Positions 40,395-49,966 of a DNA stretch of 64,000 nucleotides are shown in pieces. Numbering within the stretch: position 1 is the stretch's first letter; each line of letters starts with the position of its first letter. Origin of the DNA: Harryflintia acetispora (GTDB taxonomy: Bacteria > Bacillota > Clostridia > Oscillospirales > Ruminococcaceae); NCBI GenBank assembly GCA_004340125.1, contig SLUK01000004.1:112781-176780 (forward strand), given 5' to 3'. Under the pieces are notes generated by a model. That model was not told where the DNA came from, searched no databases, and saw nothing but the letters and a program-made list of their open reading frames with translations. The translations under genes were made by a program, and so were the position numbers.

Positions 40395-41093
40395 TCATTC
40401 CTGCCGCAGGCGGCAAAACTCCCCCAGAATTTTGACGCTCGCCGAGGAGCCGATCCGCTCGGCCCCGGCCTCGATCATCTGAAGCGCCGAATCAAGCGTG
40501 CGGATCCCGCCCGCCGCCTTGACCTTAATTTTGTCCCCGACCTGCCGCTTCATCAGCCGCACGTCGTCGAGCGTCGCCCCGCCGCTGCCGAAGCCGGTCG
40601 AGGTCTTGACAAAATCCGGCCCCACCGCCAGGGCGATCTCGCACATCGCGCACTTTTCGTCCCCGGTGAGGTAGCAGTTTTCAAAGATCACCTTGCAGAC
40701 CGCCCCCTGCTCCCGGCAGACGGCGACGAGCGCCGCCATCTCCCGCTCGAGGTAGGCGTAGTCCTTCGATTTAAGCGCGGTGATGTTGATGACGTAGTCG
40801 ATCTCCTGCGCGCCGTTTTCGATCGACTTCCCGGCGGAGAAGACCTTCTCCTCGATGGTGTTCTGCCCGAGCGGGAAGCCGACGGCGGCCCCCACATGCA
40901 CCCCGCTGCCGTGCAGCAGCCGGCTGCAAAGCGGCACCTGGACCGGATTGATTGCCACCATTTTAAAGCGGTTCTCGAGGCTCTCGCGGCAGAGGGCTTC
41001 GATATCCGCCTCGGTGGCGCTGGCCGCAAGCTGGGTGTGGTCGAAATACTGTGCCAGGGACTCGCGCGTCAGGGTGTGCAGCAGCTCGCTCAT
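40395..41093 (-). CDS. deoC: deoxyribose-phosphate aldolase
   Basis: 232-aa class I aldolase that splits deoxyribose 5-phosphate into acetaldehyde and glyceraldehyde 3-phosphate. The Schiff-base lysine is in PDFVKTSTGFG, the proton-relay lysine in IKVKAAGGIRT and the catalytic Asp in IDYVINITAL. The start FDHTQLAASATEADIEALC is typical. The ATG at 41093 follows GGAGG by seven bases. No nucleoside phosphorylase or deoR gene is nearby; the FMN-fold gene follows. Confidence 0.95.
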   Translation of the reverse strand: MSELLHTLTRESLAQYFDHTQLAASATEADIEALCRESLENRFKMVAINPVQVPLCSRLLHGSGVHVGAAVGFPLGQNTIEEKVFSAGKSIENGAQEIDYVINITALKSKDYAYLEREMAALVAVCREQGAVCKVIFENCYLTGDEKCAMCEIALAVGPDFVKTSTGFGSGGATLDDVRLMKRQVGDKIKVKAAGGIRTLDSALQMIEAGAERIGSSASVKILGEFCRLRQE

Positions 41094-41176
41094 GGATGGG
41101 CCTCCGTTTCATGATGGATTCTGCCACCATTATATCCCTCCCGGCCGCTCTTGGCAAATGGATTTTGCCCGAAAGC

Positions 41177-41217
41177 AAAACGGGGTGCGGCGACCATCGG
41201 TCGCCGCACCCCGTTTT
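41177..41217. terminator. terminator between MATE gene and deoC
   Basis: Nineteen-base perfect arms (41177-41195 and 41199-41217) around ATC. It ends minus-strand transcription of the MATE gene, ahead of the deoC promoter region. Confidence 0.9.
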
Positions 41218-41224
41218 AATTATT

Positions 41225-42634
41225 TCAGCCCGCCGCCCCGCTGCGCTCCCCCGCACGAAGCAGCCCCGCCCGGAGGGCCGACCCGCGCGGCTTCGCCCCC
41301 GAGGGGAAGCGCCGGGAGAGGTACCACTCGCAGAGCACCAGCGAGCACAGGGTGGCCGCCGGCGCGGCGAAGCCGATCTTGAACATCGACGGGTGCGCCC
41401 CGTGGCTGAACAGGTAGGAAAGCGGGATGCGCACCAGGAAGGTCGCCGCCAGGCTGTGGATCAGCGGGAAGACGGGCCGGCCGCCGCCGCTGAAGAAAGC
41501 GTTCATGCAGAAGACGAAGCAGACCAGCACGCAGTCCGGGCTATAGGAGCGCAGGTACCACGCGCCGCTCTCGATTACCGCCGGGTCCTTGGTGAAGAGC
41601 CCGATCAGCCCGGGGGCGTTAAGCTGCGCAGCCGCAAAGCAGCATAGGCCGAAGAAGAGCGAGAGCCCCACGGCCATGTTGAGGCAGCGCCGCGCGCGCT
41701 CCATCAGGCCCGCGCCCTTGTGCTGGGCGGTCATGGCCGAGAGGGCCGCAGCAAAGGCGGTGGTGGGCAGCATGCTGAACGCGATCAGCTTCTCGGTGAT
41801 CCCCACCGAGGCCGAGGCGACGAGGCCCATCCCGTTGATGATGGCGGTGATGATCAAAAACGAGACGTTGACCAGCCCCTCCTGCAGCGCGATGGGCAGT
41901 CCGGCCATGAGGATCCCCTTGGCCGCGTAGAGCTTGAAGCAGGGCTCATGCTGCCGGTAGCGGGAAAAGAAGCCCCTCAGAAGCAGGTAGAGCGCCGCCA
42001 GCAGCAGGCTCGCCGCCTGGGCGATCACGGTCGAGACCGCCGCACCCGGCGCCCCCAGGCGCATGACCCCCACGAACAGCAGGTCGGTCGAGACGTTGAT
42101 CACGCAGGCCACCGCGATCAGGATCAGCGGAGTGCGCGAATCCCCCAGCCCGCGCAGCACCCCGCTGATGACGTTGTAGCCCACGATGAAGAGGATCCCG
42201 CACGCGCAGATGAAGAGGTATTCCTTGGTGGTGCGCACCGCCTCCCGCGGCACACGCATCCACCGGCAGATCGGGCCGAGCAGCGCGATGGTCCCGCCGC
42301 TCATCAGCAGCGAGAGCGCCCCGAAGACCAGCACCCCGGTCTTGATGGCGTGGGCTACGTCCCGGCTGCGGCGCGCGCCGTAATACTGGCCGATGAGCAC
42401 GGTGCCGCCGCTGGTCAGCCCGATCGAGAGCCCGGTGATGGTCTGCATGATCTGCCCCCCGGTGGCGACCGCCGAGACCCCCACCGAATCCGAGAAGCGC
42501 CCGACCATGAACAGGTCGGACGCCCCGTAGCAGGCCTGCAGGATGTTGGAGAGCAAAAACGGCAATGAAAAGCGCACCAGGGTCCAAAAGGCATTCCCCT
42601 GCGTCAGGCGCGTCTGCCCCGCCATGGCCTTCAT
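41225..42634 (-). CDS. MATE family efflux transporter
   Basis: 469 aa with twelve helices in two related halves. The N-terminal half starts ALPF-like (FSLPFLLSNILQACYGASDLFMVGRFSDSVGVSAVATGGQI). The second half has MAGLPIALQEGLVNVSFLIITAIINGMG and SVGITEKLIAFSMLPTTAFAAALSAMTAQHKGAG. MATE proteins export cationic drugs and metabolites using Na+ or H+; the substrate here is unknown. The gene stands alone with its own terminator. An acidic Cys-rich stretch is absent, and the length is usual. Confidence 0.9.
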   Translation of the reverse strand: MKAMAGQTRLTQGNAFWTLVRFSLPFLLSNILQACYGASDLFMVGRFSDSVGVSAVATGGQIMQTITGLSIGLTSGGTVLIGQYYGARRSRDVAHAIKTGVLVFGALSLLMSGGTIALLGPICRWMRVPREAVRTTKEYLFICACGILFIVGYNVISGVLRGLGDSRTPLILIAVACVINVSTDLLFVGVMRLGAPGAAVSTVIAQAASLLLAALYLLLRGFFSRYRQHEPCFKLYAAKGILMAGLPIALQEGLVNVSFLIITAIINGMGLVASASVGITEKLIAFSMLPTTAFAAALSAMTAQHKGAGLMERARRCLNMAVGLSLFFGLCCFAAAQLNAPGLIGLFTKDPAVIESGAWYLRSYSPDCVLVCFVFCMNAFFSGGGRPVFPLIHSLAATFLVRIPLSYLFSHGAHPSMFKIGFAAPAATLCSLVLCEWYLSRRFPSGAKPRGSALRAGLLRAGERSGAAG

Positions 42635-42694
42635 CCCCCTCCCGGCAAAAAATAAGCTGTTTTATCTTTATGCCGCAGGGGAAAGGGTTATGTA

Positions 42695-44179
42695 TCAGCG
42701 CAGCAGCACCCAGAGATTGAGCGCCAGCACCACCGCCGCAAGGCAGGCCACCGCGGCTGTCCAGAAGCGGTATTCCCGGTCCATCTTCGCCTTTTCATCT
42801 GCGCCGGGGGGCTCGGGCAGGGGCGCTTCCTCCCGCGCTGGCGCGGGGTACCGCTTGCGGCACGCCGCCCAGAGCAGCAGCCCCAGCGCGCACCACGCTA
42901 TGCCCGCCAGCACGGCGCCCCGGTCCAGCTGGGTCATCAGCAGCAGGTAGATGGCGACGCTCACCGGCGCGCCCACCCGGATTCCCGGCGCGCGGTAGGG
43001 GCGCGCGAGGCGCGGCATACGCCGGCGCAGCCCGCAGGCGGAAAGGATCCCGATCACATAGTAGAGCAGGGTGGCAAAGAGGGAGAGCGAGGCGATGTAG
43101 GGGATCGAGTCGGTACTCACCAGCGCGATCATCAGCGCCCCCAGGACGAGGATCGCCGGGACGGGCGTCTGCCGGCGCGGATGGAGCTTGCCGAAGAAGG
43201 CGGGCAGAGCGCCGTCGCGCGCCATGGTGTAGAGGTAGCGCGCCGGGGCGCTGACGCTCGCGTTGAGGGTGGAGAAATCCCCGCCGAAGGCGATCCCGGC
43301 GCAGAGCAGCACCAGCGGCAGCCCCGCCACCCCCGCCAGGCGCATCCCCTCGGCGTAGGGCGCCGCCGCCTCGGCCAGGGCATGCAAATTCCCCGACGGC
43401 ACCAGGCAGAGCAGCGCCCACTGGAACAGCCCGTTGACCGCAAAGACCAGAAAGGGGGCCAGGAAGAGAGCCCTCGGCAGGTTGATCTGCGGATGGCGGA
43501 TTTCCTCCCCCATCGCGCAGCAGGTCTCGAACCCGGCGAAGCACCACCAGATTAAGGCCACGCACCCGAGAAAGCCACCCGGGGTCAGATAGCGCGCCTC
43601 CACCGCGAACGAGGCCGTGAAATGCATGCTCGGCAAAGAGGAGAGGATCCAGACGGCGGCCACCCCCCAGAAGAAGAAAAGAAAACCGTTTTGCAGCCGC
43701 CCGGTCAGCTCGACCCCGCACAGCGCCAGCACCAAAAAGGCGGCCAGCGCGAGGCAGGCGAGCGCCCGATCGCTCAGCGGCAGCGCGATCCCCAGCGCCC
43801 CAAGCAGGGTGCGCAGATAGAAGCTGAAGGCCAGCGCCTCGCCGCTGGCCACCGACACCATCGAGATGATGAAGTTCCATCCCGCGAGCATCCCCATCGG
43901 GCGGCCAAGCCCCAGCGAGGCGTATTGATAGGTCCCGCCCGCAAAGGGGAGCGAGGCGCCCATCTCGGCGTAGAGCAGGGACGGATAGACGCTCACCGCC
44001 AGCGCCGCCAATGTCGCCAGGATCACGGCGGGGCCGAGCATCCCCACCACGTTGGCCCCCACCGTGAACAACCCGACCCCGATCACCGTGCCCACGGTGA
44101 TGGTGATGGTCTCCCGCAGCCCCAGGCAGCGCCTGAGCCCGGCCTGCGGCGACGGGCCGTCTTTGTGTTCGTTTTGCAT
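42695..44179 (-). CDS. APC superfamily amino acid permease
   Basis: 494 aa with twelve to fourteen helices. The substrate-binding first helix contains GTVIGVGLFTVG, followed by LLYAEMGASLPFAGGTYQYASLGLGRPMGMLAGW, both standard in the family. IWWCFAGFETCCAMGEEIRHPQINLPRAL marks helix 6. The C-terminal tail is Pro/Glu-rich and precedes two last helices. The ATG at 44179 has GGGGGTG seven bases upstream and is better than an in-frame TTG at 44194. The transported amino acid cannot be named. It is a single-gene unit. Confidence 0.88.
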   Translation of the reverse strand: MQNEHKDGPSPQAGLRRCLGLRETITITVGTVIGVGLFTVGANVVGMLGPAVILATLAALAVSVYPSLLYAEMGASLPFAGGTYQYASLGLGRPMGMLAGWNFIISMVSVASGEALAFSFYLRTLLGALGIALPLSDRALACLALAAFLVLALCGVELTGRLQNGFLFFFWGVAAVWILSSLPSMHFTASFAVEARYLTPGGFLGCVALIWWCFAGFETCCAMGEEIRHPQINLPRALFLAPFLVFAVNGLFQWALLCLVPSGNLHALAEAAAPYAEGMRLAGVAGLPLVLLCAGIAFGGDFSTLNASVSAPARYLYTMARDGALPAFFGKLHPRRQTPVPAILVLGALMIALVSTDSIPYIASLSLFATLLYYVIGILSACGLRRRMPRLARPYRAPGIRVGAPVSVAIYLLLMTQLDRGAVLAGIAWCALGLLLWAACRKRYPAPAREEAPLPEPPGADEKAKMDREYRFWTAAVACLAAVVLALNLWVLLR

Positions 44180-44273
44180 GTCGGACACCCCCAATGATTT
44201 CTCATCATCCTATGCCAAAACGGGAAAAAAGGGTTCCGACGGCAAGAAATTGCCCGTCTTTCCGGCCCGGCGC

Positions 44274-44311
44274 AAAAAAGCGGCCGCAAGGACAATCCTT
44301 GCGGCCGCTTT
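44274..44311 (-). terminator. terminator of the phosphatase/ABC operon
   Basis: Sixteen-base perfect arms (44277-44292 and 44296-44311) around CAA; a T-run follows on the minus strand. Confidence 0.88.
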
Positions 44312-44336
44312 AAAACTGGAGGGAGCGTTTTCGCTC

Positions 44337-45128
44337 CTAGGTGATTTTGATCTGCTCGGGCCCCCCGGCGCGAAAGCGGGTGATATAGCGAAACCCCGCC
44401 CCCTTTGCCAGCTCCAGCGCCTCGGGAATCCGGTTGCCGAGCTCCCAGGCGCTGTGCGCGTCCGAGCCGGCGCTCAGCAGCTCGCCGCCGAGCTCGCGGT
44501 AGCGGGTCAGCACATCCAGCCCCCAGGGGTGCTCCCGCCAGGCGGAGGTGTTGACCTCCAGCGCCTGGCCGTGGGTGATCAGGTGTTTAAAAATTGCGTC
44601 AAAGGCGTCGGGCGCGTCCCGGTAGCGGACCGCCCGGTCCTCCCAGGGGGCGTGCTTGCAGACGAAGTCGTAGTGCCCGAGCACCTGGAAGTAGGGGCAG
44701 GTGCCGAGGAGCTTCGCCGTCTGCTCGAGGTAGCAGCGCACCACCTCCCGCTTCCCGCCGCGGCTGTAAAACTGCGGGACGTAGGCCCCCACCCCGCCGA
44801 CCGAATGGACCGAGCCGATGACGTAGTCGAGCTCCATCCCCTCGATCAGCGCCCGGGAGCGGGCGGAGGTACCGCTATCCTCCAGGCTCACCTCGGCCCC
44901 GCGCAGCACGGTGAGCCCCTTCCCTTCGGGAGAGAATTCCTCCACCGCCCGTTTACAGCGGGTGAAGTCGGCGGGCGCCTTCCCCTCGGCGACCCCCGCG
45001 CGGTCGAGATCGACATGCTCGGTGAAGCCAAGGGTGCCAATGCCGCGCGCGAGCGCCGCCTCCATCATCGCCAGCGGCGGATCGTCGGCGTCATAGGAGC
45101 AGTCTGAATGGGTATGTAAATCCAGCAT
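44337..45128 (-). CDS. PHP-domain phosphatase (histidinol-phosphatase family)
   Basis: 263 aa. The PHP metal motifs are present: LDLHTHSDCSYDA (HxH), GFTEHVDLD, RGAEVSL, IGSVHSVGG, GHYDFVC and AGSDAHSAWELG. HisJ/HisK-type enzymes hydrolyse histidinol phosphate, but family members also dephosphorylate other small phosphoesters. No other his gene is present. The gene lies 27 bp after the permease of an AfuABC-like importer and ends that transcript, so it more likely acts on the imported compound. The ATG at 45128 follows GGAGGG by six bases. Confidence 0.88.
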   Translation of the reverse strand: MLDLHTHSDCSYDADDPPLAMMEAALARGIGTLGFTEHVDLDRAGVAEGKAPADFTRCKRAVEEFSPEGKGLTVLRGAEVSLEDSGTSARSRALIEGMELDYVIGSVHSVGGVGAYVPQFYSRGGKREVVRCYLEQTAKLLGTCPYFQVLGHYDFVCKHAPWEDRAVRYRDAPDAFDAIFKHLITHGQALEVNTSAWREHPWGLDVLTRYRELGGELLSAGSDAHSAWELGNRIPEALELAKGAGFRYITRFRAGGPEQIKIT

Positions 45129-45155
45129 GAGCGGCCCTCCCCGTCAAAGTATCGT

Positions 45156-46814
45156 TTACATGGTGATTTCTTTTCCGTTGCTCAGGCGGTTGAAAATCAG
45201 CAGTGAGGCGACCGTCAGCACCGTCAGCACGGTCGCCATGGCCGCGGCGATCCCGTAGTTGCCCCGGATGATCTGGGTGTATACCGCCACCGTCAGGGTC
45301 TGTGTTTTTCCGGTGTAGAGGATGATCGCCGTGGACAGCTCGCTGATCATGGTGACCCAGCTGAGGATCGCCCCCGCGAGGACGCCGGAGGCCATCATCG
45401 GCACCGTGATCCTGAAGAAGGTTTTGATCTTGCTGCTGCCCAGCGACAGGGCGGCCTCCTCGATGCTGATCGGGATCTGCTGCAAAATCGCCACCGACGA
45501 ACGGGTGGTATAAGGCAGGCGCCGGATGATCAGCGCGATGACCATGATGGTCATGGTGCCGCTGAGCAGGATAGGCCGGGTGTTGAAGGCGGTGAGCATG
45601 GCGATACCGACCACCGTTCCGGGGATCACATAGGGGATCATCGAGATCACGTCCACCGTATTGGTGACGAGGTTGCGCCGGCGCACGGTGACATAGGCCA
45701 TCAGCACGGCGATGAACACCACGCATGCGAGCGCCACCACCGGGATGATCAGGGTGTTGCGGATGCTGTTGCCAAGGCGGTCGACCATCTTCACGTAGCT
45801 GTCGAACGAGTATCCCTTGACAAAGGTGACCCCCTTGGTTTTGAGGAAGGAGGTATAGGTGACGTAGACCTGCGGCAGGATCGAAATCCCCACCACCAGG
45901 TAGCAGATTGCGTGCACGATGATTTTTGCCGCGCCCTTGAGCTCCTTCTCCTCGATCGGGTGGAGGGAATTCATGGAAAAGGCCTTTTTTGTCCCGACAT
46001 ACTTCTGGATCAGGAATACGACGGTGGTGATGGCCAGCGCGATGATCGCGATGGCCGAGGCGAAGCCCTTGTTTTTGGAGACCTCGCCGATGAATTCGCT
46101 GTAAAGGATGACCGGGAAGGTGCGGTACCCCTCGCCGATGAGCATGGGCGTGCCGAAGTCGGAGAGCGCGCACATGAACACCATCAAAGCGGCGGCCAGC
46201 ACGGTGGGCATGATGAGCGGCAGCACCACGGTAAAGAAACGCCTGAAGCCGGTGCGGCCCATGTTGGCGCTGGCCTCCATCAGGGAGTTGTCCACCTTGC
46301 GCAGCGCCCCCTGCACATACAGGAAGATGAGGCTGTAGAGCTGGGTGGTAAAGACCAGGAGAATCCCCCCAAAGCCGTAGATATCCGGCATTTGGATCCC
46401 CAGCAGGCCGCCAAAGAACTTGGTGATGACCCCGTTGCGCCCCAGCAGCAGGATCCAGGAATACGCGCCCACAAAGGGGGCGGACATCGAGGAGATGATG
46501 ATCAGGATGCTCAGCAGCTTCTTTCCCTTGATCTTATAGACCGTCAGGAAATAGGCCAAGGGCACCCCGGCGAGCAGCGAGGTGGCCGTCGCCGCGATCG
46601 ACACCTTGAAGGAATTGCTCAGCGTCGACGAGTAATAGGGCTTGGAGAAAAAGCGGATGAAATGCTCAAAGGAAAACCGGCCGGTTTCGGTGCTGGTAAA
46701 GGCCATCGCCGTCAGGTTGGCCAGCGGGAACAGCAGGAACAGGCCATAGAAGCCCAGCATCAGCAGCGTTATGCCGCCCCAGGCATCGAGGCGGAATTTG
46801 TTGTTGTTTTTCAT
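45156..46814 (-). CDS. ABC importer permease, fused double permease (AfuB/FbpB type)
   Basis: 552 aa made of two homologous permease halves (about 1-270 and 285-552), each with six helices and an EAA loop: NSLMEASANMGRTGFRRFFTVVLP in the first and ISIEEAALSLGSSKIKTFFRITVP in the second. Such fusions are typical for FbpB/AfuB transporters of Fe(III), thiamine, phosphonates or hexose phosphates. The ATG at 46814 overlaps the ATPase stop as ATGA, indicating coupled translation. A longer upstream opening lies inside the ATPase gene and is not coding. Confidence 0.92.
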   Translation of the reverse strand: MKNNNKFRLDAWGGITLLMLGFYGLFLLFPLANLTAMAFTSTETGRFSFEHFIRFFSKPYYSSTLSNSFKVSIAATATSLLAGVPLAYFLTVYKIKGKKLLSILIIISSMSAPFVGAYSWILLLGRNGVITKFFGGLLGIQMPDIYGFGGILLVFTTQLYSLIFLYVQGALRKVDNSLMEASANMGRTGFRRFFTVVLPLIMPTVLAAALMVFMCALSDFGTPMLIGEGYRTFPVILYSEFIGEVSKNKGFASAIAIIALAITTVVFLIQKYVGTKKAFSMNSLHPIEEKELKGAAKIIVHAICYLVVGISILPQVYVTYTSFLKTKGVTFVKGYSFDSYVKMVDRLGNSIRNTLIIPVVALACVVFIAVLMAYVTVRRRNLVTNTVDVISMIPYVIPGTVVGIAMLTAFNTRPILLSGTMTIMVIALIIRRLPYTTRSSVAILQQIPISIEEAALSLGSSKIKTFFRITVPMMASGVLAGAILSWVTMISELSTAIILYTGKTQTLTVAVYTQIIRGNYGIAAAMATVLTVLTVASLLIFNRLSNGKEITM

Positions 46815-47887
46815 GACGCTTCCCCCCTGAGGAGGTTGCGGCTGCCGTCCCCGGTGAACAGGTTGATCTTTTCCTTTTTGACCATGAGGTTCACCGCGGT
46901 CCCGGCGGGGATCAGCTCCTCCATCGTGGATTCCTGGATCAGCTCGATCTTCTCCCCGCCCGACAGGCGGATGATATAATGGGTATTGAGCCCCAGATAG
47001 ATGCTGTCCAGCACCGTGCCGCGCAGCCCGGTTTCCCCGTCGGCGATGACGATCTCCTCCGGGCGCACCGATACCTTGAGCGGCTGGTCGCCGATCTTGT
47101 CCCACATGCCGTTTTGCAGCAGATACCCCTGGTCCAGCCGCAGCTTCCCGTCGCGGTATTCCCCCTCGAGCACATTGGTGCGCCCGATGAAGGTCGCGAC
47201 AAAGAGGTTGCGGGGCCGCTGGTAGATGTCCTTGGGGGTGCCCAGATGCTGGATCACGCCGTCCTTCATCACCGCGATGGTGTCGCTGATGGACATGGCC
47301 TCCTCCTGGTCGTGGGTGACGTAGACGGTGGTGATCCCCACCTCCTTCTGGATGTCCCGGATGGCCTGGCGCATCTCCAGGCGCAGCTTGGCGTCCAGGT
47401 TGGAGAGCGGCTCGTCCATGAGCAGCACGTCCGGGCGGATCGCCAGCGCTCTCGCCAGCGCCACGCGCTGCTGCTGCCCGCCCGACAGGTTTTCAGGCAG
47501 CCGGTCGGCGTACTGGTCGATCTGCATGAGCTTTAAAAAGCGCTGTGCCTCGGCGGTCACCTGGGATTTTGGAATCTTGCGGTTTTTCAGCCCGAACTCC
47601 ACGTTCTGGCGCACCGTCATGTGGGGGAAGATGGCATAGTTCTGGAACACCATGCCGATGTTGCGCCGGCTCGGGTCGATGTCGTTGATCCGCCGCTCGT
47701 TAAAGTAGAAGTCCCCGCCCTCGATCGAATTGAAGCCCGCGATCATCCGCAGCAGGGTGGTCTTCCCGCAGCCGGAGGGCCCCAGCAGGGTAAAGAGCTC
47801 CCCATCCCGGATGTCCAGGTTCAGCCCGGAGATCACCGTATTGCTCCCATATTTTTTTACCGCGTTGGATATTTTAATTTTACTCAT
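46811..47887 (-). CDS. ABC importer ATP-binding protein (AfuC/FbpC type)
   Basis: 358 aa. Walker A is LGPSGCGKTT, with the Q-loop VFQNYAIFPHMTV, signature LSGGQQQRVALARAL, Walker B VLLMDEPLSNLDAK and switch His in VTHDQEEAM; all are intact. The C-terminal ~110 residues form a TOBE-type regulatory domain (VSVRPEEIVIADGE, GTVLDSIYLGLNTHYIIRL). It energises the fused permease encoded directly after it. The ATG at 47887 has AGGTG upstream. A 90-bp gap with a hairpin (47934-47958) separates it from the binding-protein gene. Confidence 0.93.
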   Translation of the reverse strand: MSKIKISNAVKKYGSNTVISGLNLDIRDGELFTLLGPSGCGKTTLLRMIAGFNSIEGGDFYFNERRINDIDPSRRNIGMVFQNYAIFPHMTVRQNVEFGLKNRKIPKSQVTAEAQRFLKLMQIDQYADRLPENLSGGQQQRVALARALAIRPDVLLMDEPLSNLDAKLRLEMRQAIRDIQKEVGITTVYVTHDQEEAMSISDTIAVMKDGVIQHLGTPKDIYQRPRNLFVATFIGRTNVLEGEYRDGKLRLDQGYLLQNGMWDKIGDQPLKVSVRPEEIVIADGETGLRGTVLDSIYLGLNTHYIIRLSGGEKIELIQESTMEELIPAGTAVNLMVKKEKINLFTGDGSRNLLRGEAS

Positions 47888-47933
47888 CCTGCACACCTGC
47901 ATTTCATATTGATGGGTCCCTTTAAAAGCGGCG

Positions 47934-47958
47934 AGGCTTTGGAGTGTTCCAAAGCCTC
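47934..47958 (-). terminator. attenuator hairpin between binding-protein and ATPase genes
   Basis: GAGGCTTTGGA (47934-47944) pairs with TCCAAAGCCTC (47948-47958); on the minus strand CGCCGCTTTTAAAG follows. It probably lowers transport-gene expression relative to the binding protein. Confidence 0.6.
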
Positions 47959-47977
47959 ACCGTTTCCGAAAACCGAA

Positions 47978-49084
47978 TCAGCCGGGGTATACATCCTGGA
48001 ACACATCCATATACCGGTTGACAATCGTCTGGCTGTTGCCGTCGTAGAATTCCTTGTCCTCGTGCAGCACATTGATCTCCGACGCGGGCACGAAGTAGTC
48101 CGGATATTCGACGTCGTCGCGCGCCGGGCGGATCCCCAGCTCGGAGCAGAAGATGTTCTGCACCTCCTTGGTCATGATAAAATCCAAAAACAGCTTGCCG
48201 TTTTCCGGGTGCTTGCAGTTTTTGATCAGCCCCGAGGTGCTCGGGTCCACGCTGACCCCTTCCTTGGCGTAGACCACCTTGATGGGTGCGCCGTCCCGCA
48301 CCAGGGTGATCCCCGCCTCCTCATAGGAGGTGCCGACCACCATCTCGCCGTCCGCGACGGCTTTCCAGACAGCGCCCGAGCCGGACTGGAGCTTCCCGTC
48401 GAGATTCTCAATAAACCTGGCGATGAAATCCCAGCCGGCCGCCTCATCCCCGCCGCCGATGCCCTCCAGCATGGAGACGATGTGGGCGTAGGCGTTGGAG
48501 GACACGGTCGGGTCTGCGAAAGCGATCTTGCCCTTGAGCGCGGGGTTGAGCAGGTCCTCGTAGCCGTTGATTTCGATGTCTCCGATCAGGTCGGTGTTCA
48601 CCACGATGATGGTGGCGTCCACGTTGTGATTGGTGATATAGCCGGTGGTGTTTTTGCAGGTATCAATCAGTTCGCTGTCGTTTGAGGTTACATAATCCTC
48701 AAAGACGTCGCGGTACTGGCTGTAGGTGGAGGCTCCGCCGCCGAAGATGACGTCGGCATAGGGCGCTTCCTTCTCGGCATCGGCCCTCGCCACGATCTCG
48801 CCGGTATTTCCGGTGATCACTTCGCAGTCGATCCCATACTTTTCCGAGAAGAGCGGGACCACCGCGTTGATCTGCGCCTCGGTCGAAGGGGAGTAGATCA
48901 CGAGCTTCTTTTCCGCATCCCCCACCGTACCGCTGTCCCCCTGTCCGCCCGCCTCGCTCGCCGGGGCTTGTGATCCGCTCTCCGGCTGCGATGAGGGCTC
49001 GGACGAGCCGCTCTTGCATCCGGCGGCCGAGGCCGCGATCATCGCGATGGAAAGCGCCAGCGCCAACCTTCTAAACCGTTTCAT
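47978..49084 (-). CDS. ABC importer binding lipoprotein (AfuA/FbpA-like, probably not for iron)
   Basis: 368 aa. Lipoprotein signal peptide with lipobox ASAAGC, a Ser/Gly/Pro linker, then a family 1/FbpA-like domain (KLVIYSPSTEAQINAVVPLFSEKYGIDCEVITGNTGEIVARADAE, YADVIFGGGASTYSQY, GKIAFADPTVSSNAYAHIVSML). No adjacent Tyr-Tyr pair, used by FbpA to bind iron, occurs anywhere in the chain. Relatives such as AfuA bind hexose phosphates, and the PHP phosphatase at the end of the transcript fits a phosphorylated solute. The ATG at 49084 follows GGAGGAG. The YesN-type regulator gene lies 102 bp upstream. Confidence 0.87.
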   Translation of the reverse strand: MKRFRRLALALSIAMIAASAAGCKSGSSEPSSQPESGSQAPASEAGGQGDSGTVGDAEKKLVIYSPSTEAQINAVVPLFSEKYGIDCEVITGNTGEIVARADAEKEAPYADVIFGGGASTYSQYRDVFEDYVTSNDSELIDTCKNTTGYITNHNVDATIIVVNTDLIGDIEINGYEDLLNPALKGKIAFADPTVSSNAYAHIVSMLEGIGGGDEAAGWDFIARFIENLDGKLQSGSGAVWKAVADGEMVVGTSYEEAGITLVRDGAPIKVVYAKEGVSVDPSTSGLIKNCKHPENGKLFLDFIMTKEVQNIFCSELGIRPARDDVEYPDYFVPASEINVLHEDKEFYDGNSQTIVNRYMDVFQDVYPG

Positions 49085-49186
49085 GAAGTCTCCTCCTTTG
49101 TTATCTGGATTTCTTGTCTTCATGATACCATCGCGGTATTTCGTTGAAAATACCAGAAAACTGTCTGTTTTGGAGAAAATTCTGCT

Positions 49187-49966
49187 CTATTTGATATATT
49201 TCAGGAATTCCCCCGCGCTGCATCCCAGATATTTGCGGAAGACGGTGTTAAAGTATTTATAGTCGTGGAAGCCGCATTCCTCCCCGATCTGCTGCACCCG
49301 CTTGCCGGAATGCAGCAGCAGCCCGATCGCCTTTTGGATCCGCAGGCGGTTGAGGTAATCGTTGAAGTTGATCCCCACCACCTCCTTGAATTTGCGGGTG
49401 AGGAAGGTATCGCTGTAGCAGAGCAGGCGCGCCAGGTCGCAGACGGTGATCTTTTCGGCATAGTGCCCCTCGACATATTCCAGCATGGCGCGCACCGCCT
49501 CGTTTTTGACCCGCGCGTCCCGCAGCTGGGCCAGCAGGTCCACCTGCCGCAGCTCGTCCTGCTTTGCTAGCGTCTGCCGGAACATGGCGGTGCGCTGCCG
49601 CTCGACCTTGGCCGATTCGATCGCCTCGCCCAGGCGCCCGAAGTCCACGGGCTTGAGCAGGTAGCTGCTCACCCCATAGCGCATGGCCGTCTGCGCGAAT
49701 TCAAAATCCGCGTAGCCGCTGAGGATGATCGGCGCGTAGCCGCACTGCTCCTGGGTGCTTTCCAGCACCTGCAAGCCGCCGAGCACCGGCATGTTGATGT
49801 CCAGGATCACGATGTCCGGACGGTGCTCCAGGATTTTTTGCACCGCCTCCTCCCCGTCCCCGGCCTCGAGCGGCTCGCTGCAGTCGAGCGCCCGCCAGTT
49901 CATGGAATAGATCAGCCCCCGCCGGATGACATCCTCGTCCTCGGCGACCAGAAGCTTATAGCTCAT
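49187..49966 (-). CDS. response regulator, REC plus AraC-type DNA-binding domain (YesN-like)
   Basis: 259 aa. A receiver domain (residues 1-120: KLLVAEDEDVIRRGL, phospho-acceptor Asp in DIVILDINMPVLGG, KPVDF) is followed by a linker and an AraC helix-turn-helix pair (about 160-259: ITVCDLARLLCYSDTFLTRKFKEVVGINFNDYLNRLRIQKAIGLL, ECGFHDYKYFNTVFRKYLG). It is partnered by the kinase gene just upstream, whose stop codon it overlaps by 11 bases. It is the likely activator of the importer operon that begins 102 bp downstream. Confidence 0.93.
   Translation of the reverse strand: MSYKLLVAEDEDVIRRGLIYSMNWRALDCSEPLEAGDGEEAVQKILEHRPDIVILDINMPVLGGLQVLESTQEQCGYAPIILSGYADFEFAQTAMRYGVSSYLLKPVDFGRLGEAIESAKVERQRTAMFRQTLAKQDELRQVDLLAQLRDARVKNEAVRAMLEYVEGHYAEKITVCDLARLLCYSDTFLTRKFKEVVGINFNDYLNRLRIQKAIGLLLHSGKRVQQIGEECGFHDYKYFNTVFRKYLGCSAGEFLKYIK

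Noticed and set aside
44337..45128. Histidine biosynthesis role for the PHP phosphatase
   Set aside because: No other his gene is nearby and the gene ends a transporter operon; only the family assignment was kept.
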